From positions 4,340,001 through 4,404,000 of the forward strand of contig NC_133166.1 of NCBI RefSeq assembly GCF_040802235.1: a stretch of DNA of 64,000 bases, written 5' to 3'. The translations under genes were made by a program, and so were the position numbers. Below, one piece after another: positions 12,345-24,900 of this stretch. The notes under the pieces are model-generated. The model saw nothing but the letters and a program-made list of their open reading frames with translations. It had not been told where the DNA came from and made no database searches. The first letter of the stretch is position 1. Every line of letters starts with the position of its first letter. Source of the stretch: Manis javanica. Taxonomy: Eukaryota; Chordata; Mammalia; Pholidota; Manidae.

Positions 12345-14824
12345 TAGGTGGACACAGCAGTGCAGGACCGAAACCGTGTTTCACCTTTTATCTGTAGACA
12401 CAACAGCCTTGGTTTTTCAGCCTTTCATCCCTATTTACATGGAGGTCAGCCTGATCAGAATGCAGAACTTGAAAAAGTGACTTATGTAAATAGGTGTTGT
12501 GATAGTGATAACAGAAGAATGAAAGGTAATAGTGATGACCACCAAAATGCAGAGCTTGCAAGATCCTTGTGCTTTTTTAAAGGCCATTTTCTAACACCAT
12601 GATATGTTCTCACCCTTCAGTCTCTGTGGTATTAGAAACCAGACATTCTTGCTGAACGACACAGCACAAAGAACATGCATTTTTCTTTAAAAGTCTGGAG
12701 GAAATTTAGTCATTAAAAAGAATTTAAATTACAATTAGAGCACCACTTGCAAGAACACTGATAAATTATAATTATGGGGCTTTAAAAAAGTCAACTTGTG
12801 AAAGTGGAGCTGATGGCGTCAGTTTTTGCAGGGAACGCTTGTGACCGTAGAATTCTACAAGGATTCTCCCCTCCGGTGGGGCAGGGGAAGCACTTGTGTG
12901 AGGAGCTTTCAGGAACTCAAAGAGCATTACTGGTCAAGCCACATGCTTTAAGTGGCAACTATTTTTACAGCTGAAAGAACCCTGGAAACATAATACATTT
13001 CATTTAAAGCAGGCAGGACAGAAGAATCATGAACTAACATCTATTACACTCCATAAATGACACAATGCAATCTGTGTCAACCTTTTTTTTAAAGGTTTCA
13101 CTTTACTTGTGAAAAACAGGGCCAAAATGCCCAGGATGGCCCAGAAGGAGCAAATTCATCTCAATGCCCTCAGAAGAAACCTCAGTTACTGGTAATTGCA
13201 CATTTCAATCAGTATCCCTTTTCAAGAGGTTTTTCTTGGGAAATTACCAAGACCAGGACCTTTAAAACCAGTTTTTCTAATCATTGCGCTACAACACTGT
13301 AACTTGCATTAAACCTGAAAAGCGGTTACGACTCATTCCACAATTAAAAAGCAAAGAACGGTGACTACTTATATGTGGAAGCCTGTTCTTTTGCTGAAAC
13401 ACCCCTCTCTCTACCAAGAGGCTAAATGAGACATTCCTCCCCTCTCCTGTGGAGGACCATTTGCCTTTTAAAATCAAACCTTGGTATGGTTGTTTAGGAT
13501 TACTTTGTCCCCTTTTAAAAAGCAGTGAATGACTCTTCAGCCTCAGGAAACTGGCCTCTCCAAACTAGTCCTTTATGAATGCATGAGTTAACAATCCTCT
13601 AACACTTTTTCCCAAGTCAAAATGTGCTGCGACCAGGCATCCCGGTCAGCCTTTTAGCACCATGACTATTGTTCACAAGCAATTTCACGCTGTTGTGGGC
13701 TTGTCCTCCCCACCCCGTGTGAGGTAAGGTACAAAAGGCCATCAGAGCTCTTGCTATTTAAAATCATTATCTATGTTACTGCTCTGTCCAAGCTTCAGCC
13801 TGGGGGATTTGTGGCTAAAGAACCTCTGGGGAAAACTGCAACTAGACTCTCAAAAGTATGGGACAGAGAGTGTCCCAAGAGAACAGAGCATTTGCAGGGA
13901 GTTTCCTGGAAGGGACTTAATTGTGGCTACTCTTCCTCTCGGTAGCTGCCATTGCTTTTACTAAACTCTGAACTCTGCAAAGACACCGACGTGCCACATT
14001 ATTACCAGCCCCACAGCCAGTGACTAGTGTGACGTCTGAGACATCACAGACCCTACTGGAGCTCAGAGTAGGGATAAGGAAATGAATAGAGTCAAAGACT
14101 CCAATGACCTAATTCTTATAAAAGGATGGCACATGACAGGGCTTAGAGAGTTCCTGGTGTCCTAAAAGAAGGTATCAACTTTTACCATTTCAAAATACAA
14201 ATTAGGGGTAATCTACAGAGAATACAGGGCTTTTTTTGGGGTGGAGGGGTGAGAAGCATTATCATAGAAAAATATATTTTAGAAATCTTCTCAAATTGTA
14301 AGAAGAAACCAGTGTAGAGACTTGTGATGGAACTTCTTAGATGCAGCGATATAAATATGTAGCAAGACTGATTAGATTACTGTCATTTCAAAGTCACACT
14401 GTTATTCAATGGTAATAAATATCATGTAGTAAGAATAAAGTACTGATAGCATCCTTGATATTTATCATTAGCTTTCTATAGCAGAAACCATCACAGAGGC
14501 ACAAAAAAATTTGCTTCTGTTGAAAAGTCTGTTGAAATTTTGAAAAAGCAGAAAGCAGCTTATATAACTTGTTCTTCATGAAACAGTAATTAGTTTAGGT
14601 AAAACAACTCTCCCCAGTAGGCAAAGGTAAATTTTGACGTTCCTGAGGATTACTCTTTTGCAATTTGTTAAGTTTTTAAGAATAAAAACAAGGAGGTCCA
14701 CAGATAAAATTTTAAAGAATTTTGCATAAAATATAAACATAGTTAGGATCTATTTACATGGTCAGAATTGGGAAAAGTTTTTTTTATATGATTCAGAGTT
14801 GGTCTTAAATGTTTATGAAATAAT

Positions 14825-15899
14825 GCTTGGGTATTTGTAACATTTATTCTATAATTTTCTATCCATGCAAGAACATTCTTCCCCCATGGCCTCAATTTTG
14901 ACATCATAGGGTTCTAAATTAAAATGGATTTTTGAAAGACATGCTTCAACATAAATAAATGGCTAACTTGTTCTGATTTCATATGGCAGATGTCATTTAC
15001 ACATTCTCATCATAATAGGCAAAATGACCCTCACTTTAAGCATCTCGTGTTCTGTTAATTTGTTTAATTAATGTCCTGTTTCAAATGCTTTTGATAACCA
15101 GGGAATGCCCTACAGAAAATCCCTTGGAAAGTACCTGCATTAATCTGTTGTATGTTCAGATTTCTCCACTGGGTGCTTTTGGAAGCAAACTTTCCTGAAC
15201 AGAGATCACAATTAAATAACTGTTAGACTCTATCTCAACTAAATTTTCAGCAGAGCAGAGCCTGGGCCTGCTGCCCTTCACAGCAGAGTATGACAAATAG
15301 TGGTTGGAGGATTTCAGTGAGCCAAGGCCGACAAGCAGCAGTGCGGAGAGAGGCTGGGTGAACATGAACCGAGGCACCAGCACTGTTCCCCATTTAAGGG
15401 GCCATCAAGAGCTGGTCCGCTGGGTCCACAGTCAGCCAGTGCAGGCTTTTTTTGTCCATCAGTCATTGAGGACACATAGAGATTCATATTAAATTATGTC
15501 CTGATATGTTTGTGATTATTTCATAAAACAGAAAAATCTGAAGTCCTTGCTCTCTAGTAGCTCTGAGTTCCATCCCACCATCTCCACAGACCCCATGTTC
15601 CTGTGAGGCACTGAGAGGCCCGATGAGTCTTCCCCGTTTTCTCTTGATGAGGACTTCCGCAGACAGACACCGCGGTTTACCCATCGCATAGCAAGATCAC
15701 GAAGCACGCTGTTCTTCTTCCAACACGTCCTTCCACAACGTGTTGCTGGCCGTCATTTGCACTAGGGATTCAACACGATCGTCTCTCTCCCAAGGACCAC
15801 CTGCTGCACACCACACCGGCTGGGAACCCAGAGGTGCTTCACCAAAATGAATCCCATGTCATAGAGGTCACAGGACTGAGGTTCAAGGAAAAAAAGTCA
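14825..15899 (-). other. PANX1: PANX1 3' UTR (proximal form)
   Basis: This follows the exon-5 stop codon without a recognised repeat. It would end about 20 nt beyond the AATAAA at 14843-14848, giving a UTR of roughly 1.07 kb, close to my recollection of the main human transcript. Sequence further down to 12339 is also free of clear repeats and may be an extended UTR. Confidence 0.5.
14843..14848 (-). terminator. PANX1: Candidate proximal PANX1 poly(A) signal (AATAAA)
   Basis: TTTATT on the + strand gives AATAAA on the minus strand, about 1.05 kb after the stop codon. The downstream GT-rich element is weaker than at the distal site. Confidence 0.45.
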
Positions 15900-15979
15900 T
15901 CAGCAAGAAGAATCTAGAAGTCTCTGTCGAGCATTCTTCTCACCATTATTTCTTTTAGTTTCATTATGTACATTCAAAT
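15900..15979 (-). CDS. PANX1: PANX1 coding exon 5 (C-terminus and stop)
   Basis: The exon completes an aspartate codon begun in exon 4 (phase 1) and adds 25 residues ending [10 protein letters not shown], identical to the human terminus, then TGA at 15902-15900. The acceptor is TTTTGACAG ending at 15980. Its residues before the conserved end ([15 protein letters not shown]) differ from human at several positions, as expected for the fast-evolving tail. It was too short to appear as a long reading frame and was found by matching the expected terminus. Confidence 0.95.
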
Positions 15980-18900
15980 CTGTCAAAATGGAAAACAAGT
16001 ATTTACAAGAAGTCACACAGCAGGAACCACCGGCACGAGTCAGCTTCTGCTATAAGGCGACCTCTTGTTCTCTGCCTATCTAGCATTTGGTTCTTAGCCA
16101 AATTTCAGAGCACAGCGAAGTCCGGTGAGGGCAGCAATTAAATCAATAAACTCTCAGCCCTCTTTGAAAGACAGGACAACAGACAAGAGGATCAGAAGTA
16201 CAGGGAGAAAAGCCAGCGAATAAGACAAAAATATGCAAGAATGACAGCAAGCAGGAATAGCTTGAGCAGGAGGTGGAGGGTGCAACAAAGAGATTGAGCA
16301 GAAAAGGGAGGGAAAAGTCCAGAGAAAGCACGGACGCTTTCCTTCTTGGGAGCTTCAGGGCAGCAGCAATTCTTTCCCTCTCTTTTCCAGTACTGAGGGC
16401 TTTCACCCAAGCCCACACTGGAACAACTGGTTTAACAATGCTGGGCAGGAAAAGACTGTCAATCGTTCATAAGTGGCAGCTACCAAGGCTCTCCGTGGGC
16501 TTCCTCAGCCTCTACCCTGACCGCTAAGCCTACCTTTGAGCTCTGCCATTTGGTTCCCCGGCTCCTCTCCCATCGCGTCTGCAGGCTTGGGTTTTTTGCC
16601 GTCAACAACATCTGTCTTGATCATGCCGAGGTTGGTCAGGAAAAGCATTGGGTCGATACCCTGACCACTGCTTTTAATGTTCTCCAGTACCTTAAGACAC
16701 CTGTATGACTTGAGCTCACTTATATTCTCCTCCAAGAAAAGATTGTAGAGACTCAAGTCGTTGTACCCTTCAGACTTGAAATGCAGGACATCAAACGTGG
16801 GCAGGATCTCATACGCTTTGAGAACATCCGTCTTCTGTCGGAACGGGACAAACAGCGTGTAGACAACCACGGGAGCCAGCAGAACATAAACCATGAGGTT
16901 AATGAAGCTGAGCAACTGGAAGATGCCGACCGCGATGAGTTTGCACTGGAACCGATCAGGGACGGTGCTGTCATTTCTCAGGATCCCTGATTTGATGCTG
17001 CAGACAAATTCATCTGAGAGGGAGGAGAGGCTAAAGTAATAGCCCAGGTACGCGCACGCTAACAGTATAACTGTGAGTGTTAGCACCCGGCAGCTGATGT
17101 ACTTGACAATTAAATTATTGGAGTTTTTCTTTGTCTTCAAGTATTGCTCCACAATGGGGTACTTGAAGTGGCTTTCAGATATCTCCCACAGACTAAAAAA
17201 CAGAAAGAAACAAAAATAATTTAAGCCCTTACCAAGACCATCAAATATTAAAGACATAAACATATGCAACATCACACTAAAAATCTCCAAAGCCTTCCTA
17301 CCCATCGTTTTCTACTTATAACTTCATTAGCAGATCAGAGAATAAAACCAAGTTAAAAAAAAAAAAAAGAGGAAAGAAAAGCAAGAATAAAACACTTTCC
17401 CCTTTAATATTGTAAAGGTCTGGTCAGTTATATGAGTTTAAAAAAAAAGATTTTTGGAACACCTGGCACCTAGTAAATGTTAAATGTTTGTTAAATAAAT
17501 TTAACAATTTCTTATTCTGTGTTTCTTATTCTGTAGTTCTTATTCTGTGTTTTTAAAAAGCTGTAATTTTCTCCTCAAGAGTGCAGAACAAAGAAGAAAT
17601 TTCCAGCCCAATTAGAACACTTATGTCTCCTGCAGGTGGGCGACGGGAAGCAGGCAGCTCAGTGGGTATGGGCTCAGGTCCCAGCTCTCCCACTGGTAGC
17701 GTTAGGGTACTGTGCATTTTTATGTGGTCGGGGGGACAATAAACAAACATAGTCATAGCAATGTGCTCATGGTTAAATGAGATAATATACTGAGAGAACT
17801 TATCAGTACCTGGGATTTGTTAAGAATTTCTATTTAAGAGCTATTAATATTATTAGTAGTAGTGCTGATAACAAGAACCAGAGGAAGACTATGGAACAGG
17901 CACTGTCCAACTGGCCCCCCTTCTCTACAGCAGTGCTCTAAGCTCAGGAGCCTCATGATTCTCCAAGTCCTCTGTTACGGAGTTGTCAAAGCCAGCCAGC
18001 CACGCCTGGCCTGTCACCCCTACTAGGGCTACAGTTTAGAATGGAAGACAGTGGCATTTCACTCCACAAGGGAAGGACCCTTGATGTGAGGACAGGGGCT
18101 GGGGCAGACAGGCGGGGGTGAGACTGGGGAGAGGGGGGCTTCCTGGCTCTCCCTAAGAGTGCCTCTAGGGGGGTGTGGGAACCCTAAGCCCAGCCAGGCC
18201 GGACAAGGGCTGAGAGCTCACACCCCGACACCTGACGAGACACCTGCTGGGGGCCAAGTTACCTTTGCCCTACGTTCTCGCTAACCCCCGGACCCGGGCA
18301 GGCACCGTTGGTCACGTCCAGGTCACGCACACTCTTCGCGGCTTTAATTGCACGGTTGTAAACTTTGTCAAGTTCTTCCATGATAAACTTCAGATCTGAG
18401 CAGAGGTGAGGAGCAGCTGTGAAACGCCAGAACAGAAAGGGCAGGTACAGGAGGATCGCAACCAGCAGCAGGATGTAGGGGAAGAACTGAAAAACAAGAC
18501 AGGGAATCGGGGGGTCAAGAGACTCCCCACTGAAGCGACCCGACCGCACTAGGTGCTGCTCTTGGTTTCCTCATTTGGACGTATGCGCCTCTGTCGCTTA
18601 TGGTCACCAAGTGCCTTATCCAATAACCACTTCCCATGGCTAAATTCACCTGCTCAGCTATCTGATACCATTAACTACCTTTTTTCTCCCCCTTCAATGG
18701 ACTGTGAAGTAATGTGAAGTAACTGGCGACTACGTGGTGGCAGATGGTGTCTCCTCTCTAATCACAGAAGGAAAAGAAAAAGAAAATTACTCCCACGAAT
18801 TTCAGAGTAATCTGTCAATAAAACCCCAATCAAGGAACAGGCAAATGTCACTGGTCTCTGCTGGGTTTTTTAAATACTGTGGTTTTAGGAGGTCACTAAG

Positions 18901-21900
18901 GCTTAGAGCTCTGCTGTTGTTTTTATTCCTTCTCAGAAATCTGGGGGAACGACAAAGTCAAAACAAATAACTGTACTCAAAACAAGTTAGAAATATTGTG
19001 GTTTCAGGGAAGCAGTCATCACCTCCATTAAAGAGCTGAATAGTTAAAATTCACAGAACGCGGAAGGGACCTCCTGCGCTGGGAGACCTGAGAACCCTCA
19101 CTTTATAGCTGAATGATCTCAAGTCCGGAGCGGCCAAGCACAGTGGAACACAGTCAGGAGGGCAGCGTCCAGATGTGGATGTATATGCAACACTAATGTG
19201 AAGGGATGCAGAGGCCGGCCATCTAACAGACGGTCTCATGACAGTAACGCTGAAGCGGTGAAGAGTACACAGTATTCCAAGATAGCTGTGATTTCCGTAC
19301 TGACAAAGCCACAGGTCCCATTCCTACCACTATGGACTGCGGCTATGTTCATACATAGTTTTGTTAGACTTTAGTTAGAAGCACATAAGGAATAAAGTTG
19401 TCTTGTTTTCCTATCCCAGTTCGCGGACGTCCCAATGCTATCAGGGAGCCATGTTAGGAATCCCTGCCCCTGAAGGAAGAGAGAAATAGCACATGCAGCT
19501 CTGAACCTTTGCCAAGCACTCTCACCAATACAGCTGCTTCTCTTTGGGTTGTGGCATAGGATGTGGTCTCTCAAAACTATTATCCCAGCTTGCAAAGGGC
19601 GGCTACACAAATGACGCATACAGCAGGCTGTATTTTGGCTGCTGCAGTGAGTAACTTTGTTCCTTCAGTCCTTGCCCACTCTGGAGGGTGCCCTTTGGCA
19701 TAAAATGTAACTGCATGACACAGAGTGTGTGTGGCTTCTATAACCAAGAGAGCCACACATTTTCTTTGGGAACCACAGAGGAAGGCTCTTTCTAACCTGG
19801 GGCTGTGAAATGTTTTTATAAGTCACTTTTGTTTCAAATAGCTTTGAAATAGCATTTTACCTCAAACTGTTTTCCTGAATTAAAAAGTGACCGTTAACAG
19901 TCTTTCACAATTTTTCTAACATGCCCACATGGTGCAATAATGAGGACCAATGAGTGGTTCAGCACAGCTTAGTATAATTAGAAAAATGAACGTTTAAAGG
20001 TATTATATATATATTGCATACTGGGTGTTTGCTTTCTTCTAAAATACAACCTTGTACCTTGATCACCTCTGTAGGAATGTAGTTAAAGGCCCCATTTCTT
20101 GATATTCCCCACAGTTAAACCTCTTTTTTTTTTTTTACTGTTTTTTTTTTTTTGAGAGGGCATCTCTCATATTTATTGATCAAATGGTTGTTAACAACAA
20201 TAAAATTCAGTATAGGGGGGTCAACGCTCAATGTACAATCATTAATCCATCTCAAGCCTAATTCTCATCAGTCTCCAATCTTCTGAAGCATAACGAACAA
20301 GTTCTTACATGGTGAACGAATTCTTACATAGTGAATAAATTCTTACATGGTGAACAGTACAAGGGCATTCATCACAGAAATTTTCCGTTTTGATCATGCA
20401 ATATGACCTATAAACAATCAGGTCAAATATGAATATTCGTTTGATTTTTGTACTTGATTTATATGTTGATCCCACATTTCTCCTATTGTTATTATTATTT
20501 TTATTTTTAATAAAATGCTGAAGTGGTAGGTAGATGCAAGATAAAGGTAGAAAACATAGTTTAGTGCTGTAAGAAGGCAAATGTAGATGATCAGATGATC
20601 AGGTGTGTGCCTATGGACTAAGTATTAATCCAGGCTAGACAAGGGCAGCAAGACATCCACGGATGCAGAAGATTTCTCTCAAAACAGGGGGGGTGAGGTT
20701 CTGAGCCTCACCTCTGTTGATCCCCAAATTCTCACCTGATGGCCCCCCTGCGACTGTGCCTGTCTTAGGTTGTTCCTCCCTTGAGGAATCTTACCCGTCT
20801 CTGGCTAACCAGTCATCTTCCGGGGCCATACAGGGAAATGTAAAGTTGGTAAGTGAGAGAGAAGCCATATTGTTTGCAAAGGTTAGCTTTTTTACTTCTT
20901 TGCAGATTTATGCCCTGTGGCTTCTATGCCCAGCACTTGTCTCGAGGTATCTTTACCACCTGGAGGAATTATGATACTCGGTAAATTCGATATGAGGCAC
21001 GAATTCTATTTAAGGGTTGTAATTAGGAAGGAAGAAGAAAAGCTATAGAGGTAGCATATGAAGGAAACATGGGAGGATTGATTATTTCTTTGACATATCT
21101 TCTTGTATAGTACCTTAAGTATGTATAGGTTTTAAACTACTAACTAATTTGCACACACATATTAACATAATAGGAATACGGTGACATAAACAAAGCAAAT
21201 CTATAATTACCATCCATCTCCAGTGAAGCCAAGAAAACCATTTAGGCACCCTAGGCATTTGTGAAAATTTATCTATGATATGATGGATATTGTCCAACTG
21301 TACTTGAACCATCAGACAAATTAAAGCAGCCCATTTCTGGGATCTGTTCACATCCCATATGTTCTTTTAACCATAGATAGTCTATAGTCATGAGATTTTG
21401 GAGTGCTACAACTTGCACCCCTCCCAACTCCTGGTTGAGTTCCAACAGTACAGATCCGGTCAAATTCGTTGTCTCACTGTATGCACATGCCAGCCTAGAC
21501 ATCTCCCTCCTCATTCTTATGGCAAGTCCAGGAGACGGTGGGCTGGATGCAGCCACAACCACAGCATCGTCCAGATCCCTGTAGAGGCTTTTTGATGATC
21601 ATCCCCCGGCACAAGTCCTCCAGAGAGTGCTGATGCCGGAAGCTCCTCCTCATATCGTATCTTAGTTCATTTTCTGGGTATCCAAGCTAGGCCTTGATCT
21701 TCTGCATAGAAACAAACAGACCCTTTGCCCACACTTTGACATGCCCTCTATACCACTGTGCAGAACTCATTGGAGGTCAGCACACAATAACTGCTTTTTT
21801 TTTTTTTTTTTTTTAATTAAGAGAAAGGAATATTATCAGAAAAGAGTACCTCCATAGCTGATAATCTGACACCCTTTAAGTGATCAACATTAAGGATATT

Positions 21901-24900
21901 TAAAGCATGCGTTGATCTTTGATTTACCAATAGTTTTATCCTGTTAAGGAGTAATCCCCCTTTTCTTTCTTTCTTTCTTTTCTTTTTTTTTTTTTTAATT
22001 TTTAATCTACACTTACATGAAGAATACTATGTTTACTATGCTCTCCCCTATATCAGGTCCCCCCTAACAACCACATTACGGTTACTGTCCATCAGCTTAG
22101 CAAAATGTTGTAGAGTCACTACTTGTCCTCTCTGTGTTGTGCAGCCCACCCTCCCCTTCCTCCCCTCCCCCCATGCATGCTAATCTTAATACCCCCCTTC
22201 TTCTTCCCCCCCCCTTATCCCTCCCTGCCCACCCATCCTCCCCAGTTCCTTTCCCTTTGGTACCTGTTAGTCCATTTTTGGGTTCTGTAATTCTGCTGCT
22301 GTTTTGTTCCTTCAGTTTTTCCTTTGTTCCTATACTCCTCAGATGAGTGAAATCATTTGGTATTTCTCTTTCTCCGCTTGGCTTATTTCACTGAGCATAA
22401 TACTCTCCAGCTCCATCCATGTTGCTGCAAATGGTTGGATTTTTCCACTTCTTATGGCTGAGTAGTATTCCATTGTGTATATGTACCACATCTTCTTTAT
22501 CCATTCATCTACCGATGGACATTTAGGTTGCTTCCAATTCTTGGCTATTGTAAATAGTGCTGCGATAAACATAGGGGTGCATCTGTCTTTCTCAAACTTG
22601 ATTGCTGCGTTCTTAGGGTAAATTCCTAGGAGTGGAATTCCTGGGTCAAATGGTAGGTCTGTTTTGAGCATTTTGATGCACCTCCATACTGCTTTCCACA
22701 ATGGTTGAACTAATTTACATTCCCACCAGCAGTGTAGGAGGGTTCCCCTTTCTCCACAGCCTCGCCAACATTTGTTGTTGTTTGTCTTTTGGATGGCAGC
22801 CATCCTTACTGGTGTGAGGTGATACCTCATTGTAGTTTTAATTTGCATTTCTCTGATAATTAGCGATGTGGAGCATCTTTTCATGTGTCTCTTGGCCATC
22901 TGTATTTCTTTTTTGGAGAACTGTCTGTTCAGTTCCTCTGCCCATTTTTTAATTGGGTTATTTGTTTTTTGTTTGTTGAGGCATGTGAGCTCTTTATATA
23001 TTCTGGACGTCAAGCCTTTATCGGATCTGTCATTTTCAAATATATTCTCCCATACTGTAGGGTTCCTTTTTGTTCTATTGATGGTGTCTTTCGCTGTACA
23101 GAAGCTTTTCAGCTTAATGTAGTCCCACTTGCTCATTTTTGCTGTTGTTTTCCTTGCCTGGGGAGATATGTTCAAGAAGAGATCACTCATGTTTATGTCT
23201 AAGAGGTTTTTGCCTATGTTTTTTTCCAAGAGTTTAATGGTTTCATGACTTACATTCAGGTCTTTGATCCATTTTGAGTTTACCTTTGTATATGGGGTTA
23301 GACAATGGTCCAGTTTCATTCTCCTGTCCAGTTTTGCCAGCACCATCTGTTGAAGAGACTGTCATTTTGCCATTGTATGTCCATGGCTCCTTTATCAAAT
23401 ATTAATTGACCATATATGTTTGGGTTAATTTCTGGGGTCTCTAATCTGTTCCACTGGTCTGTGGCTCTGTTCTTGTGCCAGTACCAAATTGTCTTGATTA
23501 CTATGGCTTTGTAATAGAGCTTGAAGTTGGGGAGTGAGATCCCCCCTACTTTATTCTTCTTTTTCAGGATTGCTTTGGCTATTCGGGGTCTTTGGTGTTT
23601 CCATATGAATTTTTGAATTATTTGTTCCAATTCATTGAAGAATGTTGCTGGTAATTTGAGAGGGATTGCATCAAATCTGTATATTGCTTTGGGCAGGATG
23701 GCCATTTTGACGATATTAATTCTTCCTAGCCATGAGCATGGGATGAGTTTCCATTTATTAGTGTCCCCTTTAATTTCTCTTAAGAGTGACTTGTAGTTTT
23801 CAGAGTATAAGTCTTTCACTTCTTTGGTTAGGTTTATTCCTAGGTATTTTATTCTTTTTGATGCAATGGTGAATGGAATTGTTTTCCTGATTTCTCTTTC
23901 TATTGATTCGTTGTTAGTGTATAGGAAAGCTACAGATTTCTGTGTGTTAATTTTGTATCCTGCAACTTTGCTGTATTCCGATATCAGTTCTAGTAGTTTT
24001 GAAGTGGAGTCTTTAGGGTTTTTTATGTACAGTATCATATCATCTGCAAATAGTGACAGTTTAACTTCTTCTTTACCAATCTGGATTCCTTGTATTTCTT
24101 TGTTTTGTCTGATTGCCGTGGCTAGGACCTCCAGTACTATGTTAAATAACAGTGGGGAGAGCGGGCATCCCTGTCTGGTTCCCGATCGCAGAGGAAATGC
24201 TTTCAGCTTCTCGCTGTTCAGTATAATGCTGGCTGTGGGTTTATCATATATGGCCTTTATTATGTTGAGGTACTTGCCCTCTATTCCCATTTTGCTGAGA
24301 GTTTTTATCATGAATGGATGTTGAATTTTGTCAAATGCTTTTTCAGCATCTATGGAGATGATCATGTGGTTTTTGTCTTTCTTTTTGTTGATGTGGTGGA
24401 TGATGTTGATGGATTTTCGAATGTTGTACCATCCTTGCATCCCTGGGATGAACCCCACTTGGTCATGGTGTATGATCCTTTTGATATACTGTTGAATTCT
24501 GTTTGCTAATATTTTGTTGAGTATTTTTGAATCTACATTCATCAGGGATATTGGTCTGTAATTTTCTTTTTTGGTGGGGTCTTTGCCTGGTTTTGGTATT
24601 AGGGTGATGTTGGCCTCATAGAATGAGTTTGGGAGTATTCCCTCTTCTTCTATTTTGTGGAACACTTTAAGGAGAATGGGTATTATGTCTTCTCTGTGTG
24701 TCTGATAAAATTCCGAGGTAAATCCGTCCGGCCCCGGGGTTTTGTTCTTGGGTAGTTTTTTGATTACTGTTTCAATTTCTTTGCTTGTAATTGGTTTGTT
24801 TAACTTTTGTGTTTCTTCCTTGGTCAGTCTTGGGAGGTTGTATTTTTCTAGGAAGTTGTCCATTTCTTCTAGGTTTTCCAGCTTGTTGGCATATAGGTTT

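Noticed and set aside
20310-20372. Short direct repeats that could suggest a CRISPR-like array
   Set aside because: They are about three diverged 20-bp repeats without unique spacers, inside an LTR-like sequence of a mammalian genome.
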